Shown here: in pieces, positions 1 to 5,623 of the stretch
How positions within the stretch are numbered: position 1 is the first letter of the stretch
Layout: each line of letters starts with the position of its first letter
Origin: REEB95 sp050729555
GTDB taxonomy: Bacteria; Pseudomonadota; Alphaproteobacteria; ATCC43930; CGMCC-115725
Assembly: GCA_050729555.1 (NCBI GenBank)
Contig: JBOHLR010000008.1
Coordinates: forward strand, 1-30,959
Reading direction: 5' to 3'
DNA length: 30,959 nt
Position numbers and translations under genes: made by a program
Notes under the pieces: generated by a model
Told to the model about the DNA's origin: nothing
The model's input: only the letters and a program-made list of their open reading frames with translations
Database searches by the model: none

Positions 1-35
1 CCTAAGCGCGGGGGTCATCGGCACAGGGTTAGTCA

Positions 36-262
36 TTGCCTGGATTGGAATGGTTGGGAAAACTTTCGCCCAAGAGCGGGATCGTCGCAGAACATTCCGC
101 CGATAGACCGTGGTTTCGAGGTCGCTACCGGCGCGAAACACCGCTACGCCGCTTCGGTCCGGACGCGCCGCTGCCGGACGTACTGGTCAAGCTCGCCGAC
201 TGCGTGCGCAAGGGAACATGAGCGATCCACGCGCAGCGGTTTATAGCGAGCCGCTGGAATGA
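36..262 (+). pseudogene. Remnant of a small conserved hypothetical protein, frameshifted near its 3' end
   Basis: The first frame reads to a stop at 219-221 and contains a stretch GRYRRETPLRRFGPDAPLPD followed by VLVKLADC. The next frame then continues as SDPRAAVYSEPLE and stops at 260-262. Together these resemble small cysteine-containing hypothetical proteins of alphaproteobacteria that, as I remember them, have a CxxC before the GRYR segment and a DPC...Y ending; this is recollection, not a search. Here the expected cysteine pair is not visible and the two halves lie in different frames around the ACATGAGC at about 216-223, so it looks like a decayed copy. No convincing ribosome site was found. 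The rest of 1-348 shows nothing else. Confidence 0.35.
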
Positions 263-348
263 CGCCGATTAGCCGGCGACACGTCGCGACGGTCGCATGT
301 GTCCGGCGACTATGATTTCCTGCCCGGTCGGCGTTAAAGTGAACCCGC

Positions 349-966
349 ATGACCGCCCGCGACGCCGCTTTCACCGCTTGCCGAGTCGCGCCCGTCGCCG
401 ATGGCGCTGCGCGCTGGGTTGTGCTGGCCCTGTGCGTCCAGCTTGCCCTAGCCGCCGGCGTGCTGACTCTCGCCGGCTTCAACGATCATGGCTTACACAT
501 CGCGCTGCGGGCGACGGCGCGTCTAATGTTCCTGTTCTTCTGGCTGGCCTATGCTGGACCGGCGGTCGAGATTCTGCGCCGCCGGGCACGCAGCTTCGGC
601 CTCGCTTTCGCGGCGGCGTTGGCAGTGCATCTGGGCCTGGTCGGCGTCCTGGTCGCCATCGGCGATCGGCCCGATGCGCGTACTTTCGTAATCTTCGGCA
701 GCGCCGCGGCGTTGATTTACCTGGCGACGCTGTTCTCGCTCCCGCGCTTGCAGGCGGCGCTGGGTGCGCGTGGCTGGAAAATCCTGCGCGTCACGGCGAT
801 GAACGGCGCGCTCGCCGCCTTCGCACTCGACTTCGCCCACCTGCACTTCGGGAGCGGCTTGGGCAACGCGATCCTTTATTGGCCCTTCATCGTCTTGGTT
901 GTGGCAGCGCCGGTCATGCGCCCCCTCGCCGGGCTGTTTGCGTCGCGCGCCAGCCCACGGCGATAA
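349..966 (+). CDS. Multi-pass integral membrane protein, function unknown
   Basis: A 205-residue, very hydrophobic protein with about five to six predicted membrane segments (roughly residues 23-45, 52-75, 82-108, 113-135, 145-162 and 170-192). Short loops carry clusters of arginine such as RRRARS, as expected for cytoplasmic loops. The arrangement and size recall ferric-reductase-like or MsrQ-like membrane domains, and a histidine sits in one helix (AVHLGLV), but the histidine pairs needed for haem binding are not clearly present, so I give no function. The ATG at 349 is the first in frame; upstream I see only a weak A/G-rich ribosome site. It stands alone between a decayed fragment and an opposing small-gene cluster, and the 170 bases after it hold nothing recognisable. 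Confidence 0.6.
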   Translation: MTARDAAFTACRVAPVADGAARWVVLALCVQLALAAGVLTLAGFNDHGLHIALRATARLMFLFFWLAYAGPAVEILRRRARSFGLAFAAALAVHLGLVGVLVAIGDRPDARTFVIFGSAAALIYLATLFSLPRLQAALGARGWKILRVTAMNGALAAFALDFAHLHFGSGLGNAILYWPFIVLVVAAPVMRPLAGLFASRASPRR

Positions 967-1134
967 CCGGCGAGCCAACATCGTCTCCGATCTGCCCGAG
1001 GGGCTGACGGCGACCCGCAGCGGATCACGCGATCGGCTCGATCAGCGCCACGTCGTGAGACTTCAAGGATTTTTGGCGGGCCGTAGGCCGCGAAATGACT
1101 CGGCTTCTGGAAACGATGCCCTGGCCGACTGCAA

Positions 1135-1729
1135 TCACTCGTCGATCTGGCTGAGAATGCTAATCCGAATAACCTTTGCGAACTTGGGGCTCGGAGCAAC
1201 ATCACCGTCGTTGCCGATTATCGTCCGGGCGAGCAGCAACGCCGTTATGAGGCTGTCCGCGATCGTAGCAGCGAAATCCGGCTTGACGAACTCTGGCGGA
1301 GGAGAAACATAGGTCGCTGAAGACGGATTGCTTTTCGTTCGCAGTACCTCCACCATCGATTTCGCCTCCGAGTGGCGCATATAGAACTCGGCAGTCGCGC
1401 TCGGATGCGGCAGTAGGGTAACCCGGTCGACCACGGCCGCATAGATAATCGGATCGCTCACCAGATCCCTCACGATAGCGCAGGCGTCCTGGCGCGGTGG
1501 CGTCACGGCTCCGGACGCTATGTGTTGGCATATTTCGATCGCTCCAATAACGTATTTTTGCGAATGCCGCGACTTCGGCCCCGACTGCTTCGGCGACCTT
1601 CTCTATTTCGCAGGTTCGATCGCAGCACCACAAGAAGACCGCCGTTACCACGGCGCCCAAAGTCCCGATTGCCGTGGCGATGGCGGCCCACGCGCCTACA
1701 ACCTCGACCCAGGTGTCAAAATTGTTCAT
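1135..1729 (-). pseudogene. Small single-pass membrane protein gene broken by a one-base frameshift
   Basis: The start is well supported: ATG at 1729-1727 is preceded by GGAGAAGG at a good distance and overlaps the stop of the upstream gene as ATGA. The first frame gives MNNFDTWVEVVGAWAA, a membrane segment at about residues 11-34, and a following EIEKVAEAVGAEVAAF. At a run of five A residues (plus-strand T at 1555-1559) the frame that continues sensibly changes. The next frame reads KYVIGAIEIC, then PIIYAAVVDRVTLLPHPS, and ends at 1135. Removing one A would give one 197-residue protein. The product resembles membrane-anchored small hypothetical proteins of alphaproteobacteria; function unknown. 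The lesion is in a homopolymer, so a base-call error is as possible as true decay. Confidence 0.6.
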
Positions 1730-2040
1730 CGGCCTTCTCCGGATCTCCCGCGCGATACGTGCCCCGCGCAACCGCTCACCGGAAACGGTGCGAAGCCCAC
1801 GTTTGAATCGACCCAACCCGGATGTTGTAGCGTCGCGCTCCTCGCGCCGCCGCGCGAGCAGCGGCCCGAACGCCGCAGCACGTCGCTCGACGCGCCGGCG
1901 CCCCAGCGAACGATGAACGGCGCGAGCGCGGCCGGGCGGCGGTGGCCGCAGCCGGCGTCGCAGTCGATCCAGAGCCACGGCGGCGGCGCGGCGCAGCTCG
2001 CCAAGAGTCGGAACGGGCGTATGCGGCGAGGGCATGCCAC
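1726..2040 (-). CDS. Small cysteine-containing hypothetical protein
   Basis: A 104-residue protein. Its middle has WLWIDCDAGCGHRR followed by a segment RWGAGASSDVLRRSGRCSRG and the motif ATLQHPGWVDSNVGFAPFP. The CxxxC and C-R-C-S-R pieces suggest a degenerate zinc-ribbon. As I recall, similar small proteins with an RWG..ASSD..LRR....C..C....ATLQ.P.W pattern are common hypotheticals in Hyphomicrobiales-type genomes; this is memory, not a search. Its stop codon overlaps the ATG of the downstream membrane protein gene (ATGA at 1726-1729), which supports both as real genes translated in sequence. The second cysteine of the expected CxxC (here CSRG) seems lost, so it may be eroding. The ATG at 2040 is the first in frame. 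Confidence 0.5.
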   Translation of the reverse strand: MACPRRIRPFRLLASCAAPPPWLWIDCDAGCGHRRPAALAPFIVRWGAGASSDVLRRSGRCSRGGARSATLQHPGWVDSNVGFAPFPVSGCAGHVSRGRSGEGR

Positions 2041-2079
2041 CAGTCCTCAAACCGTCATTCGCGCGGTTGGTACTAGTCC

Positions 2080-2355
2080 TCAGGCATCGCGCAGAGCCGC
2101 ACAGGCCGGGCAATCACCATCAGCGGCCATATAGAGCTCGAACTTTATCGCGCGCATCAAATCTTCCCGCATCCACATGGTGCCATCACACCTAAGGACG
2201 GCCTTGGCGAAAGCATAAGCGTGCCGTTCGGCAATTCGATCGCCAACGCGGATCATAACATCACGATGTGCCGGACAGGCCTCTGTCGCACCGGTGGCTG
2301 CGATGGCGTAGCGCGCGGCAGAATTTAGAGAATCACAGTAATCAATGATGGACAT
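2080..2355 (-). CDS. Small conserved hypothetical protein
   Basis: A 91-residue soluble protein starting MSIIDYCDSLN. The start at ATG 2355-2353 is preferred over an upstream in-frame codon because AGAGG lies about seven bases upstream. The sequence ends with MWMREDLMRAIKFELYMAAD followed by GDCPACAALRDA, so it carries a C-terminal CxxC, and an earlier CPAHRDVMIRVGDRIAERHA segment. This layout (C-x-x-H ... TMW.REDL...K.EL.MAADG.CP.CA.LR.A) is one I recall from small alphaproteobacterial hypotheticals, possibly a one-zinc fold; function unknown. It is the fourth gene of a minus-strand small-gene run, begins 38 bases after the preceding reading frame ends, and lies about 70 bases downstream of a perfect palindrome that could control it. 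Confidence 0.55.
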   Translation of the reverse strand: MSIIDYCDSLNSAARYAIAATGATEACPAHRDVMIRVGDRIAERHAYAFAKAVLRCDGTMWMREDLMRAIKFELYMAADGDCPACAALRDA

Positions 2356-2392
2356 GCGGCAACCTCTGCTGGAAAAAGGTATACTACAGTCG

Positions 2393-2563
2393 TTAACCCA
2401 ACCTGACCGCACCGGGGCCACGGTTCAAATTTACCCACGTGGGTAAATTTGATTTTCGGTCACCACCAGCCGCCTTCTTGACCTTCTCTATCTCCTTGCC
2501 GATGCGGCGGTTGCCGAGAAGGACAACCAGCTCGGCCCGGCCGCACTAAAGGCACGCCTTCAT
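2393..2563 (-). pseudogene. Tiny CxxC-type protein gene with an in-frame TAG at codon 6
   Basis: The frame opens with ATG at 2563-2561, which overlaps the stop of the upstream gene as ATGA. It reads MKACL, then TAG (2548-2546), then CGRAELVVLLGNRRIGKEIE and KVKKAAGG. Without the TAG, the start would be a C-L-x-C zinc-knuckle-like motif followed by a helical, lysine-rich tail, a credible small protein of about 55 residues. The frame then runs through the 28-bp palindrome and stops at 2395-2393. The ATGA junction and the continuing sense after the TAG argue that this was a real gene and that the TAG is a nonsense mutation or sequencing error. TAG is used as a normal stop elsewhere here (asd, sdhA), so readthrough is not assumed. 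Confidence 0.45.
2425..2452. repeat. Perfect 28-bp palindrome with no spacer
   Basis: The left half tcaaatttacccac is followed directly by its exact reverse complement, with CACGTG at the centre. It lies 70-97 bases upstream of the ATG at 2355 and within the end of the preceding reading frame. A perfect two-fold site of this length looks like an operator for a dimeric DNA-binding protein. A hairpin role is less likely, since a spacer-free stem cannot close tightly and no T-run follows on either strand. No second copy was noticed in the window. Confidence 0.7.
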
Positions 2564-2856
2564 GGCGTCGCCCCAATGCGCGCGTGCCGGGCGTGTCGTC
2601 GTCGCCGGTCGGCCTCGACCGCGAGCAGCGCCCAAGCAATCTCAGCGTCAATGCGCGTGCCGGCGCGTTCTACGGCAGCGACCACAGGGTGCATGGCTTC
2701 GAGAACAGCGTCGATTAGGCACTCAGGCCGGCCGGCATTGTGCAGCGCGCGGAGTAGATCGGCGGCGACCGCCGGCCAAGCGCTCGGCATTGTAGGCGGC
2801 GCGACATGCTGAGCTGCCGGGCTGGTTTCGACGGGCACCAACGCGTCGAAGGTCAT
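2560..2856 (-). CDS. Small hypothetical protein
   Basis: A 98-residue protein starting MTFDALVPVETSPAA, with a proline-rich first third and then a helical part: WPAVAADLLRALHNAGRPE, CLIDAVLEAMHPVVAAVERA and DAEIAWALLAVEADRRRRHA. The ATG at 2856 overlaps the stop of the preceding (frameshifted) small gene as ATGA, and its own TGA overlaps the next ATG the same way at 2560-2563. These two overlaps are the main reason for calling it real; the ribosome site is weak, consistent with coupled translation. No family recognised. The tail of the helical region is positively charged, so nucleic-acid contact is possible but unsupported. Confidence 0.5.
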   Translation of the reverse strand: MTFDALVPVETSPAAQHVAPPTMPSAWPAVAADLLRALHNAGRPECLIDAVLEAMHPVVAAVERAGTRIDAEIAWALLAVEADRRRRHARHARIGATP

Positions 2857-3037
2857 GCGGCAACCATGGATGCAGCACGCCGAGCTGCAGCGGCAGCGAG
2901 TGCGGCCGGCCGCTGCGACGGCGGGAGCATCGCGATCCGCTCGAGGCTCTCGCTCGGGATGCCGCAGCACGCAGCGACACAGGCTGCAGCTCGGCTGCGG
3001 CTTTCGCGGCGTCGCGGTCGTTGAGCGGGTCGATCAT
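2853..3037 (-). pseudogene. Small alanine-rich protein gene, frameshifted
   Basis: From ATG 3037 the frame reads MIDPLNDRDAAKAAAELQ. The sense then appears to move to another frame near plus-strand 2978-2989, continuing as ACVAACCGIPSESLERIA and MLPPSQRPAALAAAARRAAS, and ending MVAA with a TGA that overlaps the next ATG (ATGA, 2853-2856). One extra G in the GCAGCC region would join both parts into about 61 residues. GGAG lies about 13 bases before the ATG, rather far. The first frame is also open further upstream to an ATG at 3262 (MPTQCYPMFDGRARL), so a longer original gene is possible. Family unknown. Confidence 0.4.
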
Positions 3038-3040
3038 TGG

Positions 3041-3417
3041 TTCACGCTGGCTCCTATAAAGGCGCGGGCCGGTGTCTGGTCCACACCGACCCGCGTTCGC
3101 CACCACCGAGCCCAACCCAGGCTCGCGCGGGCTGTTGGCTGTTGTGTTGTCGCGGCACCTGCCGACTGGCCGCGCCTCGTGCTGATTCAACACGAGGACG
3201 TCGCGCGCGGAGCGTACCAACCGCGCGCGACCGTCAAACATCGGGTAGCATTGCGTCGGCATCGTCGGCGAGCGCGGATACCGTCCGCTCGGTGGAACGC
3301 CCGCAATAAACACCACCGCCGATTCAGCCGAGTGTCGGCCCCTATCAGGTAGCCCGATTGCAGTTCTGCGAAACCCGCCGTGGCGCGGCAGGCCTGGCAT
3401 TCAGCGCTCGGTCCGCG
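3041..3417. other. Stretch without a confident gene
   Basis: Between the start of the small-gene run and the stop of the DUF190 gene I see open frames on both strands, but none with a family match, a good ribosome site or a consistent codon pattern. The minus-strand frame opening at 3262 is the most plausible, because it runs in frame into the MIDPL gene. I expect the promoter of the small-gene run here but could not pick a convincing one. Confidence 0.4.
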
Positions 3418-3759
3418 TCAGGCCTTGGCGGCTTTACCATAATGGATGACGCGCACTTTTTCGATGGTGACCAGGCCGCTCGTCATCATGCCGTCGAGCG
3501 TCGGCAGGAAAGCCTCGATGCGCGCTTCGGCATCGACGATTTCGACGATGATCGGCAAATCCTCGGAGAGTTGCAGGATCTTCGCCGTGTGCAGGATGCT
3601 CGATTGGCCGAAGCCCAGCGGGCCGCGAATCACCGTGGCGCCGGCCAAGCCTGCCTCACGCGCCTTGAGTACCAGCGCCTCATAGAGCGGGCCGTGACCG
3701 TGCCGGTCCTTTTCGCCGATGAAAATGCGCAGCAGTACTGCATCTTTCGGAATCTGCAT
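3418..3759 (-). CDS. DUF190 family protein
   Basis: A 113-residue protein with the DUF190 pattern: IPKDAVLLRIFIGEKDRHGH near the start, then PLYEALVLKAREAGLAGATV and the conserved IRGPLGFGQSS, followed by EDLPIIVEIVDAEARIEAFL and a C-terminal GLVTIEKVRVI. The fold is PII-like (ferredoxin-like), so it may bind a small ligand or act as a trimeric regulator; the precise role is unknown. It starts 12 bases after the crcB stop with a GGGAGGG ribosome site just upstream of the ATG at 3759. It is therefore in one operon with the fluoride channel and under the fluoride riboswitch. DUF190 genes often neighbour crcB, which suggests an accessory function in fluoride export. Confidence 0.85.
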   Translation of the reverse strand: MQIPKDAVLLRIFIGEKDRHGHGPLYEALVLKAREAGLAGATVIRGPLGFGQSSILHTAKILQLSEDLPIIVEIVDAEARIEAFLPTLDGMMTSGLVTIEKVRVIHYGKAAKA

Positions 3760-3771
3760 GAGACCCTCCCG

Positions 3772-4158
3772 CTAACGGTTGATCGCCATGGCGGCGATAT
3801 GGCCGAGCCATACCGCCGCAAGGCAGGCGATAACCGAGATCGCAATATTAGCGCCCGTCCACAGCCATTCGCCGTCGCGAGCGAGGTTCAGTGTTTGGTA
3901 GCTGAACGACGAAAACGTCGTGTAGCCGCCGCACACGCCGATCATCAGAAAGATGCGCGCATCACTTGGCAACAGCCAGCGCCCTTCGGAGCCGCTGAGC
4001 CCGCCGATAAAGCCGATGACGCACGATCCGGTGATGTTGACCACGATGGTGCCCCACGGGAAGGTCTCGCCGATCAGGCGGTCGACATGTGCCGCGAGCC
4101 AGAACCGGCCCACGCCGCCGAGCGCGCTACCGAATGCAATCCACAGATACGTCGCCAC
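3772..4158 (-). CDS. crcB: Fluoride ion channel CrcB/Fluc
   Basis: A 128-residue inner-membrane protein with four membrane segments, forming a dual-topology dimer that exports fluoride. Visible family marks are SALGGVGRFWLA at residues 11-22, Asn41 in VVNITG, and GGYTTFSSFS at about 77-86 with the two conserved phenylalanines (F82, F85) that line the fluoride path. I chose the GTG at 4158 because AGGAGG (4166-4171) lies seven bases upstream and the length then fits the family (about 125 residues). The longer open frame to 4233 would add a non-hydrophobic tail across the terminator. Upstream are a fluoride riboswitch and an intrinsic terminator, and downstream a DUF190 gene, so expression should rise when fluoride enters the cell. 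Confidence 0.95.
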   Translation of the reverse strand: MATYLWIAFGSALGGVGRFWLAAHVDRLIGETFPWGTIVVNITGSCVIGFIGGLSGSEGRWLLPSDARIFLMIGVCGGYTTFSSFSYQTLNLARDGEWLWTGANIAISVIACLAAVWLGHIAAMAINR

Positions 4159-4202
4159 CGCGCATCCTCCTGCGCCGTTGAGTCCGAGTTTTTGCGGGCA
4201 CG

Positions 4203-4226
4203 AAAAAACCCGCCCTTGGCGGGTTT
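4203..4226 (-). terminator. Intrinsic terminator in the crcB leader
   Basis: On the minus strand AAACCCGCC, loop AAG, GGCGGGTTT form a 9-bp stem, and the transcript continues with more T (six in a row at 4208-4203). It lies between the riboswitch aptamer and the crcB start, the usual place for the expression platform. Without fluoride it should stop transcription; with fluoride bound it should be bypassed. The plus strand has A before the stem but only TTT after it, so orientation is minus. Confidence 0.85.
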
Positions 4227-4249
4227 CGGACACACCCCCGCCGCGTTAC

Positions 4250-4313
4250 GCGGTAGGAGTCATCAGCCTGACGGCTTTACCCGCCGGGCGGTTTTGGGGA
4301 ACTCCATCCCCTT
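4250..4313 (-). promoter_or_regulatory. Fluoride riboswitch (crcB motif)
   Basis: The minus strand carries GGGGATGGAGTTCCCC at 4311-4296, then AAAACCGCC, a variable hairpin (CCGGCGGG), and GGCTGATGACTCCTACC ending near 4252. These match the known crcB-motif consensus: a GATGG...TTCC first hairpin, an AAC/GCC linker, and the conserved CTGATGACTCCTA that makes the pseudoknot and long-range pairs. It stands about 95 bases before crcB, with an intrinsic terminator between them and a promoter just upstream. This is established as a fluoride-sensing aptamer family; binding here is inferred. Confidence 0.93.
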
Positions 4314-4326
4314 TGCCGTGCGCGTT

Positions 4327-4355
4327 GATATAGCGGAAAACCGCCGCTGGTTCAA
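4327..4355 (-). promoter_or_regulatory. Sigma-70 type promoter for the crcB riboswitch transcript
   Basis: On the minus strand TTGAAC (4355-4350) is followed after 17 bases by TATATC (4332-4327). Transcription would start near 4320, a few bases before the riboswitch first stem, which leaves no room for a gene between promoter and aptamer. Confidence 0.65.
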
Positions 4356-4465
4356 TGCGGCGACCGCCGCGTCGCCGGCGCCAAGCGGCCGATAAACCAT
4401 TGATTCTCTTTAACTGCTTCTCTGTCGCAAGTTTGTGCGTCGTCGCGCCTTTCCGGCGCTCACGC

Positions 4466-4493
4466 TTGACGGGCGGCGCCCGCGGCTCAAAAT
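4466..4493 (+). promoter_or_regulatory. Candidate promoter for apaG-folE
   Basis: TTGACG (4466-4471), 16 bases, then CAAAAT (4488-4493). A start near 4500 would place the 4508-4541 hairpin at the extreme 5' end of the mRNA. The -10 box matches four of six consensus bases, so this is tentative. Confidence 0.4.
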
Positions 4494-4507
4494 ACAGGCT
4501 TGGAACC

Positions 4508-4541
4508 GGGCGCTGACGCCGTCGTTGACGGTCAGGCGCCC
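4508..4541 (+). promoter_or_regulatory. Long hairpin in the predicted apaG leader
   Basis: GGGCGCTGAC at 4508-4517 pairs with GTCAGGCGCCC at 4531-4541 (one bulged C), and inside it CGTC (4520-4523) pairs with GACG (4527-4530) around a GTT loop. It ends 11 bases before the GGAG ribosome site of apaG. Only TTTT follows after a gap, so it is not a clear terminator; it may stabilise the 5' end or modulate initiation. Confidence 0.5.
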
Positions 4542-4561
4542 GGACGGTTTTGGAGCGAACC

Positions 4562-4954
4562 ATGTACTCGGCGACGACGCGGGCAATCAAAGTGACGGTC
4601 GAGCCCCATTTCCTCGAGGACCAGTCGTCGCCGGTTGATGACCATTTCGTCTGGGCCTATCGCGTGCGCATCGAGAATCAGAGCGGCGAGACCGTGCAGC
4701 TGCGACGGCGGCATTGGCGCATCACCGATGGCATGGGCCGGGTCCAGGAGGTGCGCGGCCCCGGCGTCGTCGGCGAGCAGCCGGTGCTTGCGCCGGGGCA
4801 GAGCTTCGAATACACCAGCGGCACGCCGCTCAGCACGCCGTCGGGCATCATGGTCGGGACCTATCAAATGGAAACCGGCAGCGGCGAGCATTTCGACGTC
4901 GACATTCCGGCTTTTTCCCTGGATAGCCCGCATCAACCTGTCCGGCTCAATTGA
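4562..4954 (+). CDS. apaG: ApaG (DUF525) protein
   Basis: A 130-residue protein of the ApaG family, a beta-sandwich (fibronectin-III-like) fold. Typical pieces are YSATTRAIKVTVEPHFLEDQ near the start, FVWAYRVRIENQSGETVQL, RRRHWRITDG and the glycine-rich VRGPGVVGEQPVLAPGQSFE. It ends in YTSGTPLSTPSGIMVGTYQM and DVDIPAFSLD. The family is linked to Co2+ resistance and stress in enterobacteria, and its molecular role is unclear. The ATG at 4562 has GGAG six bases upstream; an in-frame TTG at 4550 is rejected because it overlaps that ribosome site. It is followed at 11 bases by folE, so both are likely one transcript. Confidence 0.95.
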   Translation: MYSATTRAIKVTVEPHFLEDQSSPVDDHFVWAYRVRIENQSGETVQLRRRHWRITDGMGRVQEVRGPGVVGEQPVLAPGQSFEYTSGTPLSTPSGIMVGTYQMETGSGEHFDVDIPAFSLDSPHQPVRLN

Positions 4955-4965
4955 GGTTTTTCGCT

Positions 4966-5607
4966 ATGCCTAAGGACCAATCCGAAAAGCGGGCCCGCAA
5001 CGGCGCCAGAAGCGGACGCCCGTCGCGCGAGGAAGCCGAAGACGCAGTCCGCGTGCTGATCCGCTGGGCAGGCGACGACCCCGAACGCGAAGGGCTCAAA
5101 AGCACGCCGAGCCGAGTCGTGCGCGCCTACGAGGAATATTTCGCCGGCTACACCACCGATCCGGCGGACGTGCTCGGCCGCACCTTCAAGGAAACTAACG
5201 GCTACGACGAAATCGTCGTGCTCAAGGACATCCGGTTCGAAAGTCATTGCGAGCACCACATCGCGCCGATCATCGGCAAGGTCCACGTCGCTTACCTGCC
5301 GGACAAGCGCGTGATCGGCATTTCCAAGTTGGCGCGGTTGGTTGAAGTGTTCGCCAAGCGGCTCCAGATCCAGGAGAAGATGACGGCGCAAATCGCCTCG
5401 GCGCTCAACGACGCGCTCAAGCCCAAGGGTGTGGCGGTCATCGTCGAAGCGGCGCACCAATGCATGACGACCCGCGGCGTCCACAAGGCCGGCGTTGCGA
5501 TGGTGACGTCGCACATGCTGGGCGCGTTCCGCGACGATCCGATGACGCGACGCGAGTTGCTCGCGATCGTCGGCGTGCCGGCGAGCTCCGCCCTGACCAA
5601 CGTCTAA
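4966..5607 (+). CDS. folE: GTP cyclohydrolase I (type IA)
   Basis: A 213-residue cytoplasmic enzyme converting GTP to 7,8-dihydroneopterin triphosphate, the first step of folate (and queuosine) synthesis. The zinc ligands are visible as Cys95 and His98 in SHCEHH and Cys166 in HQCMTTRG. Other family marks are PIIGKVHVAYLPDKRVIGIS, KLARLVEVFAKRLQIQE and GVAVIVEAAH. The N-terminal 20 residues are basic and poorly conserved, as is usual. The ATG at 4966 is preferred over the TTG at 4951, since GAGG (4953-4956) lies in front of it at nine bases. The gene follows apaG closely and ends 16 bases from a convergent lipoprotein gene, with no visible terminator. Confidence 0.96.
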   Translation: MPKDQSEKRARNGARSGRPSREEAEDAVRVLIRWAGDDPEREGLKSTPSRVVRAYEEYFAGYTTDPADVLGRTFKETNGYDEIVVLKDIRFESHCEHHIAPIIGKVHVAYLPDKRVIGISKLARLVEVFAKRLQIQEKMTAQIASALNDALKPKGVAVIVEAAHQCMTTRGVHKAGVAMVTSHMLGAFRDDPMTRRELLAIVGVPASSALTNV

Positions 5608-5623
5608 GGCGGGTTCGCGCCGG

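Noticed and set aside
4246..4590. Open frame on the minus strand between crcB and apaG
   Set aside because: It runs over the fluoride riboswitch, the crcB promoter and the apaG hairpin; its arginine-rich translation fits no family and no ribosome site precedes it.
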